From: Isochrysis galbana
Taxonomy: Eukaryota > Haptophyta > Isochrysidales > Isochrysidaceae
NCBI GenBank assembly: GCA_018136815.1
Contig: CM030932.1
Span: 2,705,819-2,769,818, forward strand
DNA: 64,000 bases
Direction of reading: 5' to 3'
Shown: positions 1 to 8,294 of the stretch, piece by piece
Numbering within the stretch: position 1 is the stretch's first letter
Layout of the letters: every line of letters begins with the position of its first letter
The notes under the pieces: model-generated
What the model was told of the DNA's origin: nothing
The model's database searches: none
Seen by the model: the letters and a program-made list of their open reading frames with translations, nothing else
Program-made: the position numbers and the translations under genes

Positions 1-557
1 GCACCCACCGGATGGAAGCGAAGAATTCAGACACTGAAATAGGCGTTTTGCAACAAGAATCTTGTCAGGGATGATGGGCAGCTGTGAATATTTTGTCAGC
101 ACGCGCTGCAGCCGCTGCAGGTACCGTATCAAGTCGGCCCACTCCTGCGCCGCAGAAGATGATCGCGTGTGAGCGGTGAGAAGTTGCTCGACTTGGACGA
201 AGAAGAAGGCCAAGCCCTGCCCAATGGTGACTGGTGTGCTGCGGGGCGTGCTGACAACGCTGGGTCGTCCGCACTGGTTGCAGCTCCGGTACCGCGCCGA
301 ACGCAGTGCACCCGGCCAACTCGCACGGCGCACTGGGCTCTCCCGCCTCACCCCAGCTCAGCGCTCTCTCTCTCAATTGCCCGCTCGCTCTTTTCTTCCC
401 TCCTTTTGCATGCGCAGGATTGGCAAGGGGACGGGGTGCAGACCTGCGCCCTCTCAAACTGTTGGAGTGCCGAGTCAAGCTCGTCGCGGAAGTGCCTGAA
501 CTTCGGGTCTTTCCAATGCGCGGCGTCCTGCGCCTCGACCGAGGCGCGGTCCGCCAT
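1..557 (-). CDS. Dopey (DOP1) family protein, N-terminal exons, partial at left edge
   Basis: Dopey proteins are very large cytosolic/peripheral Golgi proteins acting in endosome-Golgi membrane traffic. Exon 1 is 557-444 (38 codons, ATG at 557) and ends ...LQQFERAQ before a GTCTGC donor. The intron is 443-145, and exon 2 starts at 144 after a GGCGCAG acceptor and stays open to base 1. The joined protein reads KFRHFRDELDSALQQFER, then AQEWADLIRYLQRLQ, then LPIIPDKILVAKRLFQCLN and SSLPSG. This is the family's N-terminal signature: a short helix, EWAD, the P-x-IP-x-K step, then the RLxQCLNxxLPSG motif. Both exons join in phase 0. The rest of the gene lies outside the window, so its completeness cannot be judged. 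The family assignment comes from motif memory, not a search. Confidence 0.85.
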
Positions 558-1065
558 CCGCGCGCGAGGGCGGCGGCAGGGAGGACGGCGGCGGGGCGGG
601 GCAGAGGATTAGAGGGGGGGGGGGGGGGAGTATCAGGTCGTTTTATAAGGTGGTTCTGTAGGTTTTTTTCTCGCTCTGACTTTGGCGGGGGGGGGGGGGG
701 CAGCGCGGCAGAGCGCTGCCACGAGGGGGCGCATGCGCTATAAGAAGCGCTCTGGCGGCTTCCAACGAGGCAACACCTCGTGGGAAGAGAGGAGGAGAGG
801 AGGAGCTGCTTCCCCGGCCGGTCGAGAGGTAGAGGTTGAGCCAGCATCTGGCATCTGGACCTAATGGGAGACGGGAGCGGGGCCGAGGAGGGTTCAGAGC
901 ATGCACCTCCTCCACCGCCCACGCCTGACGTACGTGAGACCACAGAGGAGGGGCAGACAGAGGAGTGTGGCAGGAAGGAGGAAGAAGACGCTGAGGAAGA
1001 GGGGCAAGGAGAAGTTGCTGACACCACAGGTAGAGAGAGGAACCGGCGGTCGGCGGTCGGGTTGA
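558..1065. other. Upstream region of the Dopey gene with poly-G tracts
   Basis: This is the 5' side of the minus-strand Dopey gene. It holds two long G homopolymers (about 611-629 and 687-702) and a purine-rich stretch (784-1010). No convincing coding exon was seen. Several open frames exist only because of low complexity. Confidence 0.5.
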
Positions 1066-1440
1066 GGTGTCGTTCCGTCAATCATGGGACATCAATCGAA
1101 TGGAGCCATCAAATGTCCATAGTTATTTATACAACTATATTCACATTACCCATTCTCGATGTTTAACACTGGGTGTAATATCACAATTACACCAGGTGCA
1201 CGCCGTGCGTGCCGATGTGCATCGGGGACGCCGTCCGTGCGTGCGCATGTCGACTGGTTTCTCTGCGGTTCCCTCCAATTACATAAACATGCAATATAAG
1301 AGAGATGTCTCACGGGGCACGTGTGATGAGTTGCAATCACCCATGTGCACGCCGTGCATGCGCACGGCGCGATGTGCATCGGTTCCCCCGCGGGGACGCC
1401 GTGCGTAGTGCGCATGCCGACTTTTTCCTCTGTGGTTCCT
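1066..1440 (+). repeat. Self-pairing dispersed repeat (family D), copy 1
   Basis: It begins GGTGTCGTTCCGTCAAT, the same first bases as copies at 53286 and 61534. It contains two units of the sequence with CGCCGTGCRTGCGCACGGCG-type palindromes, a CCCCGCGGGG palindrome, and the invariant line ACATAAACATGCAATATAAG. GGGACAT and ATGTCC near the start can also pair. No protein is evident. Type unknown: a MITE, Helitron or structured ncRNA-derived repeat are all possible. Confidence 0.75.
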
Positions 1441-1815
1441 CTATGTTACGGTGAGGGGACTTGCCCCACTAGACGCCCATCGCCTAGTGCGCACCCGGAC
1501 GGCGGCCCGGGGCAGAAAACCTAGAATAAAAAAACCGTGACAGCTCAGCACACCCATATTTAAAGAGGACGCCAAGGGCAAGCTGCAAATGAACAATGAA
1601 CGACAACCTCGGCACCTCGGCCTCGTGGCGACAGCACTCGGCCTCGCCGAGAGACTCGCCTGAGGTCGAAGCACACCTCCCTCCCCGAGTATGACCCACG
1701 CGAAAAAGACAGCGTTACAAGCGAAAGACAACTCACCAATGACGAGACAACCGCGTCCATAAGACAGTTCTAACGGGCCACCCGGAGGCACAGGAGGAAG
1801 GCGAGAACAGACCAC
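1441..1815 (-). pseudogene. Repeat-borne ORF remnant (family K), copy 1
   Basis: The minus-strand frame is 124 codons and contains NMGVLSCHGFFILGFLPRAA followed by VRVRTRRW. A plus-strand copy at 5560-5880 reads KMGALSSSGFLSFGFLPKTA followed by VRQREW. Conservation of the peptide between two diverged copies suggests that the frame was once coding, probably inside a transposable element. The function is unknown. Confidence 0.4.
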
Positions 1816-1825
1816 CGGGGGCCGG

Positions 1826-2358
1826 TGCTTGGCTCCGGCCAGAGTTTCGATCCAAACCCACCCTTATTTCGATTCGAAATTTCGATGAGGTTGGAGCAAA
1901 TTTCGAGCTTCGAGGGGTCTAATTTCGGCCTAATTTCGAATCGGAATTTGCTCAAGCGTCGCCGCGGCGGGTCCCGGGCCCCGATGCGTTGCCGCGCGGC
2001 CATCCCCGGTCTCGGATGCTGAGTGGAGACCAACCTCCTGCGACGAGCTTGGGGGGTCGGAGGGATGCCCTGAGCCCTCAAGGGTCAAGGGCGTCATCAT
2101 GTCATCATCATCATCCTCATCCTCGTCGTTGTCGGTTTTGCGCTTGCGCTTGGATGCCCGGAAGCGCGCCAAGGCGCGGCGCGCGGCCCCGGGCGGGCGG
2201 GGGGGGGGGGGGAGCGGGGAGCGGGCTGGGGGGGGGGCTTATTTCGCTTCGTCAGCGCCATATCGGCCTTTATTTCGGTAAAAAGTTTTGATTGCGATTG
2301 GCCCCCCTTATTTCGAAAAAAAATTCTCGAAACTCTGGACTCTGGCCGGAGCCAAGCA
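1826..2358. mobile_element. MITE-like element with 19-bp terminal inverted repeats
   Basis: The left end TGCTTGGCTCCGGCCAGAG (1826-1844) is the exact reverse complement of 2340-2358. The flanks carry GCCGG(TGC) at 1821-1828 and again at 2360-2367, consistent with a 5-8 bp target duplication. The surrounding sequence is one copy of dispersed family A split in two. The interior has repeated TTTCGA words near both ends and a GC-rich middle. On the minus strand the middle encodes a start-like peptide with a basic KRKRK cluster followed by an acidic run (from about 2160), possibly a captured gene fragment or a transposase start. No full transposase is present, so it is non-autonomous. Confidence 0.7.
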
Positions 2359-2540
2359 AGCCGGTGCACCCCGCCCAACCCGGCCCCCCCCGCAACCTGG
2401 CCCCCTAAGTAGAGCACGAGGGGAGTCGCCGCAAGGCGGGAAGTGAGGGAGAGGAAGGGAAATGGGCGTGGCTACAGTATTTAACCCCATGGCCACGCGC
2501 GAGGCGAGAATTTTAAAGGTTTTTTTACAAGTACGTAGTG
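2359..2540 (+). repeat. Dispersed repeat family A, copy 1 (split by the MITE; left part 1788-1825)
   Basis: It shares a core with copies at about 24655-24845 (minus), 32828-33150 (minus), 43395-43690 (plus) and 43730-43930 (plus). The shared parts are CCCCTAAGTAGAGCACGAGG, then a GCCGCAAGGCGGG hairpin, a GGGCGTGGCTAC line, and a GCGAGAATTTTAAAGG plus T-run end. No coding signal was seen. The T-run at the end in every orientation-corrected copy suggests a Pol III-type terminator or a fixed insertion end. Confidence 0.75.
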
Positions 2541-2971
2541 GTTCCTTGCGCCGCGAGTGCGGTAAGATTAAGATTATTATAAAGTTTCTCAGTTTCTCTT
2601 TTCTCTGGAGGCTAGCTAGCGCAACGAGTCGGTGACGATACCACGTTGCCACACCGTACACGGGAGGAGTAGAACCGCTCCCACAAAACAACTCAGTCTA
2701 AACAAGACCCCCCTGTCTGAGCCTCCGTATGAGTACGTCCTTCCGAAGTTCCTTGTTTATACTCGAGTAGAGTAGGTCTACTTTAGTACTCTAGGTCCCT
2801 CGGTCGGACTCCTTTCCGCTGCTAGGTCTCTTCCCTAAGGGAGAGAGAGAGGGCAAAGGGGATAACAGCGGGGGAGAGGAAGGGCCCCAGACCGAGCGGC
2901 AGGAGGAGAGAGATCGACACTGAACAGGGGCAAGGAGGGCAGGGCTACCTCTCGCAGCCGCGGCGCGCCGC
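2541..2971 (+). promoter_or_regulatory. Upstream region and GA-rich leader of the ARF-family gene
   Basis: The stretch contains self-complementary ACTCGAGTAGAGT words (2760-2800), resembling those at 7745-7835. A GAGAGAGAGAGGG-type leader (2841-2912) lies just before the ATG at 2972. Similar GA or CT tracts precede most genes in the window. The promoter role is an inference. Confidence 0.35.
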
Positions 2972-3514
2972 ATGGGCAACGCGCTCCGCATCTTCGGCGG
3001 GAGGGATGTACGGCTTCTCGTGGCAGGCCTCGACGCTGCTGGCAAGACCACCATCCTGTACAAGCTGAAGAACGGGCCAAAGCGGGCTGCCAATACAGTT
3101 AGTACTATGCCCACGATTAACTTCAACGTCGAGACCTGCCGCTTCAAGAATCTCAAATTCAGTATTTGGGACGTTGGCGGGCAGGACAGCATTCGGCCGC
3201 TGTGGCGCCATTATTACACAGGGACTCAGGGTCTCATCTACGTCGTCGACTCGAACGATCGCAACCGGATCCAGAAGGCAGCTGAGGAGCTGCACGCTAT
3301 GGCGTCCAACGCCGAGATGCGCCATGCCTGCATCTTAATTTTCGCCAACAAGTCTGATCTGCCGCATGCGCTCTCGGCCAACGAGCTTGAGAAGGAGATG
3401 AGGTTGGGGCTCTTAGGAAAACGGCTATGGCACATTCAGGAATCGTGCGCCACCTCAGGCGAAGGCCTGTGGCCGGGCTTGCAGTGGCTCGCCGAGCACG
3501 TGAAAGATCTGTAG
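2972..3514 (+). CDS. ARF/ARF6-like small GTPase
   Basis: This is a single-exon 180-residue protein of the ARF family, GTPases that recruit coats and lipid enzymes to Golgi, endosomal or plasma membranes. Gly2 follows the start Met and fits N-myristoylation. Visible motifs are the P-loop GLDAAGKT (about 24-31), WDVGGQD (switch II), NKSD (G4, normally NKQD) and SCATSGEGL (G5). The body is closest by eye to ARF1/ARF6 (IRPLWRHYYTGTQGLI). Two oddities appear. A 3-4 residue insertion (PKRA region) precedes switch I. The canonical PT-(I/V)-G-F is PTINF here, with Asn for Gly. The start is fixed by the MGN-x-(L/I) amphipathic N-terminus. It is an ARF-family member with high certainty; the ARF versus ARL subclass is not settled. 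Confidence 0.93.
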   Translation: MGNALRIFGGRDVRLLVAGLDAAGKTTILYKLKNGPKRAANTVSTMPTINFNVETCRFKNLKFSIWDVGGQDSIRPLWRHYYTGTQGLIYVVDSNDRNRIQKAAEELHAMASNAEMRHACILIFANKSDLPHALSANELEKEMRLGLLGKRLWHIQESCATSGEGLWPGLQWLAEHVKDL

Positions 3515-4202
3515 CCAGCCGCATAGGCTAGTCCATCATGCAGACTTCCTAGTCCATCATGCAGACTTCCTTAGGCAGCACCAGTAAACTCTGGGCCAGT
3601 CTATGTGTTTCCTTAGGCACGACTTTCGCAGCTTGAACCTCTTGCGGTTCCATCAACTCCTACGCCCTGCCATCCTCTCCCGGAGTGAGTCTTGCTACGA
3701 GCCACTCACCGTAATGCAAGGCTTGCATGCAGGGGGATCCGAGGCACAGGAGACGCAGATAGAGGGGGTATAGTTGAAAGCTTTTGTCCAGGTTGACTTT
3801 TGAGGACCCGAACAGTCCCAACAAATGAGTTGTTCACGGATGGCAGGGGCCTCGGTGCCAACGTCGGACTCGACACTTTTCTTCTTGGCCGTGCATGGCA
3901 ATCCCTTGCCTTCACTGGGCATAGGAGTGTGAGTCACTTGCTGCCAGATACTAGCTTGTCAGCTCGGACAGACGGAAGGGAAGGGGAAAAGGCGCTCATG
4001 AGGCGCGCTGCCGAGCTTAATTGGGAGTGTGTATTCCCCTTACCTATGTCTTTGGTGTGTTGTCCTCGCGATGGGCTGGTCTGAAACATGATGGATGCGT
4101 TTGCTTTACGGCTTGGGATTCAAGAGGAGTATCACAGAGCGCAAGAATAGCTTAGGCACACGACCATCCCAACAACACTAAACACTAGCGCCAACTAGAA
4201 GG
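3515..4202. other. 3' region after the ARF-family gene
   Basis: A 21-bp unit (CTAGTCCATCATGCAGACTT plus one base) is duplicated in tandem at 3528-3570. On the minus strand, 3937-3695 gives a Cys-rich peptide (CWDCSGP ... CVSCASDPPACKPC) that could be a decayed zinc-binding domain. No start, splice context or homologue could be recognised. Confidence 0.35.
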
Positions 4203-4625
4203 GGCCTGCCGCCAGCCCGGACTCCACACTCTGAACCAGGCCCAAGGTAGTGCACCTGCCGGACCCCTGAAACCGAAAATAAAGGAATGAAAGGGGAAGG
4301 GTACGAGGAGGAGCGAATGGAAATAAGGGCGATGTCGCTAGGGAGGTAGCGGATCCGGGTGTGTAGTAGTAGTAGCGTGGGCGTAGGGTGTTAGCCTAGA
4401 ATCCAGAATCTTCAGATGTTTTTAAAGATTAAAAAACCATCTGAAGATTCAGAGCTACACACCTACTATCCTAAGGCACCCCTCTTTCTATCCTGTCAAC
4501 GCCTCCCTTCCCTCCACCTCCTCCCTTTCCCCCCACCATTCCTTTGTTTTCGGTATCCGGGGTACGGCTTGGGTACACTACCACAAGCCTGGTTCGGAGT
4601 GTGGGTTCCGGGCAGGCCTTTGGGA
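4203..4625. repeat. Large inverted repeat: two head-to-head copies of dispersed family B
   Basis: The centre is an almost perfect hairpin (CTTCAGATG ... CATCTGAAG, 4410-4447). The left arm (4203-4420) and right arm (4438-4625) share, in reverse complement, the lines CACACTC(T/C)GAACCAGGC, GTAGTG(C/T)AC and AATAAAGGAATG/ACAAAGGAATG. Single copies of the same family lie at about 24965-25210 (plus), 55203-55420 (minus) and 60770-60890 (minus). Each ends in ATCTTCAGA plus a T-run. Confidence 0.75.
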
Positions 4626-4690
4626 TGTCTTGTGTATGCGGCTGTCTTATATTGCGTTAGGTTGGAAAAACTATTGTTATAGTTTCAGCG

Positions 4691-5358
4691 ATGGTGCGCG
4701 CGCCGACCGCTCCCCTCTCCCAGCCCCCCGCCGCCACGCCGCCACAACGCCCCACAGGGGCCGACCCAAGCCGCCGGAGCGCCGGAGCCGAAGCGCTCGC
4801 AGGCCGCTGCCCCTCCCGATCACGACGTCGACATGGCCCCGCCGCCATCCCTCCCATGCAGCCACAGAGGCAGGGAGCAGGCAAAGTCCTGTTCCCTGCT
4901 TCCCTGCAGACCAACAGGCCCAGAGCCAGGCTCTAGCTCTAGCGCCCAACCCCGCCGCCATGCCACCCTCTCAAGGACTCCTCATGGGGCGTGGCAGCTC
5001 TGCTGCCACCCCCATGGAGGCAACTCCTACCATCAGTGCACCCCTCGGGGGCCGGCACTTCACACAACAAACAATCATGGGGGCCTTTACGGCCTCCAAC
5101 ACTGCAATATCCAACAACCAAAAGTCCTACGCGGAAGCGGCAGGCCCCACACGCAAGCAGCCAGTTGAGACGCAGCAAACCTCACCTCAGCTTGCTCAAC
5201 AGCCCCCACAACCCTCGCGCAAACGCGCGGACCCACAGTCGGAGCCCAAGACGACACTCCAACCCACTCCTCAACCACACCCTCCCCCTCCTCTTGATGA
5301 AGAAAGAGGAGGAGCCCGAGGACACCCGCTTCTTCATTCAGCTTGCGCAGCAAGTTGA
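4691..5358 (+). pseudogene. Possible LINE ORF1 5' fragment
   Basis: A proline/glutamine/alanine-rich frame starts at an ATG at 4691 or 4969. The part around 5085-5160 reads TASNTAISNNQKSYAEAAGP. The SYAEAA-type motif is common near the start of LINE ORF proteins. The frame then runs into repetitive PQP sequence and a poly-G tract at 5387. A similar start (ATGGAGCGTGCCGCGACCGC) occurs at 53116. No reverse transcriptase follows. A low-complexity chance frame is the alternative. Confidence 0.3.
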
Positions 5359-5559
5359 ATGAAGAAAGGAAGGATAGGAGGACGGGGGGGGGGGGGGGGG
5401 GGAGTCTCATAGAGCGACTGCAGAGCGAGAAGTCGAAGTCATGCCTGTTTATCACCTTACTTAAACGATAAACGAGCCAATAATTATAGTAGTAATAGCA
5501 AAAACAAATTTCGAGCCGCAAATTTCGAGAGCAAAATCTGCAAACCTGGGCTTGAGACC

Positions 5560-5880
5560 ATGGGGAATCCGAATCTGTGTGTCTTGTGCGTCAGTAGCAA
5601 CACGGGGGACTCTTCAACTATGAGTGTGTGTGGGCGCGTACCTTACACGAATATTTGTGTCTACAACCTTCAACCTTCAGATGGCAGGAATGCAACAGCG
5701 AGTCTCTTGCTTGGTCTTGGTGAGGTTCAGCGCGTTTGCGCGTTTGCTACGAGGCTGAAGTTTGTGCTCAATGTCAGTTTACCCCGTTTGTCTTTGATGA
5801 AGATGGGGGCGCTGAGCTCTAGTGGCTTTTTGAGTTTCGGCTTCCTTCCCAAGACAGCCGTGCGCCAAAGAGAGTGGTAG
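5560..5880 (+). pseudogene. Repeat-borne ORF remnant (family K), copy 2
   Basis: A 106-codon frame ends in KMGALSSSGFLSFGFLPKTA followed by VRQREW, paralogous to the minus-strand remnant at 1441-1815. It is followed by AT-rich sequence with no recognisable domain. See the copy-1 entry; the function is unknown. Confidence 0.35.
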
Positions 5881-6217
5881 TAGTGAATGGGTCCAAGGCT
5901 GCGTTTGCGCTTGCGGCGAGGATATTTGAAAAATATGATCATGGTTAGGAACTTCGTTACGTACTACAATGTCGATTCATATCACATAGTAGCTCCAGCT
6001 GTTCTGCAGGCTGAATGAAGGGCCTCAAATGTGGGTTCAATCGCAGCTAGAGCTAGGGCTGTACTACAGTACTACAACGGATGCGGCAACGCACCCCTTA
6101 TCATTGAAAAATACACAGCGGCAAATACTGCATGCGCGTGGCACGTGACAGTGTGAACACCGCCAGCAAGGAGTGAAAAGACGCTATGGCCGGTGTTTAG
6201 AAAGTACCTCAACCTGA

Positions 6218-7372
6218 CTACTTGACGAGTACCACTTCCTTGGCCTTTGGTTTTTTCTCTGGTGGGAACGCAAGAGAGAGGAATGTGGTCCAGACGAGGG
6301 AGACGACAAGGACAAAGTTGAGCTGATGACGCACGGGCACAAAGCGAAAGTTGATCAGCTGTGCTGGAATCCAGAACGCCCACTGCGCCTTCAAGGTATC
6401 CCACAGCGTCGAGGTGACTCGATCATAGACTTGTTGAACAGTGAAGCCTTGCAGAGCGCCGAGGACGGCATGGTAGTAGGCGTTCGAAAAGTAGGACCTA
6501 TCAGAGTCAAGCAAGGACATGTAAGTGAAGTCAAGGCCAAGGCATCCCATGATTCTCATGGCTCCTAGTCATGAAGCGAGAACCAGCACCCACAGTGGTT
6601 CTCGCCACCCATGCACGCGTGGTGAGATAAAAGCACACCAGTAGACGAACTGCTCAATGAACATCTTCGTGAAGGGAACGTACGAGGTAGTGGTGCCCAT
6701 CCTGACAACTACGAGCCACCTGTCGCAACGTGTTTTGGAAGGAACTCTGAAAGACAGCCCGTACTAAGGACACCCCGGACGATCCATTGAGCCCCAGCCG
6801 TGCAGATTGGTGCTGCCCGGCATGGGCAGCCATCGGGGCAAACTGGCATCACTTACTCCAAGAAGTTGTAGTGGTAGTGGGCGATGACGGGATAAAATAC
6901 TCCGCCGAAGAGAACAGCACGAGTCCAACGGGCAAGATCGAACGACGCCTTGTCGTCCGGCGGAAGTTGCCGATTTGAGACCGCCTGGACAACAAACCAG
7001 TCGGGCAGAATGGCGTGTTGAACAAACGCATCCACATGGCTGCCCAGCACTATCCAGGAGATTTGTCAGCTCGGTCCGCTCAGTGCGCAAGCACACCTGG
7101 GCGATGAGATCTCCTGCTCCGTAGAGAACGCCGGAGGTGATCGACTTGGTGAAGAGCGGCCTGGCCTCTAACGCACGCTCATATGCTGCGATGGCTGCCC
7201 AGAACGCGTTGGAGCTCGGCTGTGCCTTTGGGGGCGGCGGCGGTGGCTGTGGGCTCCTGGTGCACAGCTTCGCAACCTTTACACATGTCGAGGGTCTGAA
7301 CGAGGACTTGAAGGAGCTGATGGGCTGGCTGGCGCCGAAGGCGCCGAGGCGGTGTGCCGCGCAGCGCAGCAT
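6218..7372 (-). CDS. Mpv17/PMP22 family membrane protein
   Basis: Members are four-helix membrane proteins of peroxisome, mitochondrion or plastid inner membrane. Four exons were read: 7372-7097, 6984-6857, 6746-6639 and 6497-6218 (792 nt, 263 residues). Donors are GTGTGC, GTAAGT and GTGTGC; phases are 0, 2 and 2. Joined family landmarks in order are KSITSGVLYGAGDLIAQ, then RWTRAVLFGGVFYPVIAHYH, then TKMFIEQFVYW, then the diagnostic WAFWIPAQLINFRFVPV near the C-terminus. The N-terminus (MLRCAAHRLGAFGASQ... with Arg/Ser and no acids) resembles a mitochondrial or plastid transit peptide of about 60 residues. The minus-strand leader is CT-rich (7383-7430). The exon joins rest on motif continuity; the family call is firm. 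Confidence 0.9.
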
Positions 7373-8294
7373 CTTCGTGGAGTAGAGAGAGAGGGAGGGA
7401 GGCAGGGGAAGGGAAGGAGAGTGTGGTGTACTTTACTTACTCTAGGGTTGTTTATTCTTTGTACCGAGTGCTGCGAGAGAGCCGAGCGAGATGAGAGGGG
7501 CGCCAGCGGAGTTGGAGAAGTAGAGTGAAAGAAGGGGCAAGGAGAGAGAAGAGAAGCGAGACGGAGGTGAGCGTGTGTGTGGGGGGTGGGGGGGGGGGGG
7601 GGGGGGGGAGGGGGTACAGGGGGGGAGGTCGGGGGGGGGGGGGGGACAGATTCATAGGGTGTCGGAGTTTTCTTCTTGGTTGCCATCGGAGCAAGATCGC
7701 CTGCGCAGCCGCCACCCCATCCCATCCATCAAGCTACCCCTCTGAAAACTTTACTCTATACTCTACTCGTACTCGTAGAGTAGAGTATGCCACACAAACT
7801 CTACTCGAGCTCTAGAGTAGGAGTACTCTACTCGATGTCCACTCAATTCCTGACACCCTAGTCCTCCCCTAATGTATTTAGGTCACGAAATTAGAGGGTA
7901 GGCCGGGGAGCAGCGCCCCTCCCCCCGGTATCACTCGGACACCTGGCTCATCAGGCATGGCGGGATTCCGGATTCCGGGAGTGAATCGTTGTGTCCAATT
8001 AGCTAGTGGGGTTGGCTAGGATATCCTTGCTCCTCTAAGATACTACCAACACATATGCTAATTGGTGCAGTGATGGCCTCTCAAGCAGATGAGCAACTGG
8101 GCCCGATGAAGATGAATGTGCAACAAAGCGCAGGAAGTTGGCACGCGGGCAGTGGGGCCCATCAAATGCCTTCATGTGCATCCGATCTCTTCACGTCCTG
8201 AAGTCGGAGAAGGGGCGCCCTAGATAAGACCCTTGCCAGAGGAAACACGAATAGCACTACGAATTCTCGACGGTAGACGAAAGGTTGACGATGA
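7373..8294. other. Intergenic: CT leader, poly-G, palindromic ACTCTACTCG cluster, repeat family C
   Basis: It contains the CT-rich leader of the Mpv17 gene and poly-G/GT tracts at 7575-7650. A cluster of interleaved ACTCTACTCG/CGAGTAGAGT words at 7745-7835 can fold back on itself. One copy of repeat family C (about 7890-8035, with GGTATCACTCGGACACCTGG and TGTCCAATTAGCTAGTGGGG) recurs at 43025-43145. No gene was seen. Confidence 0.5.

Noticed and set aside
65-1081. 338-codon minus-strand frame
   Set aside because: Low-complexity Ser/Pro/Arg translation that overlaps the well-supported Dopey exons in another frame.
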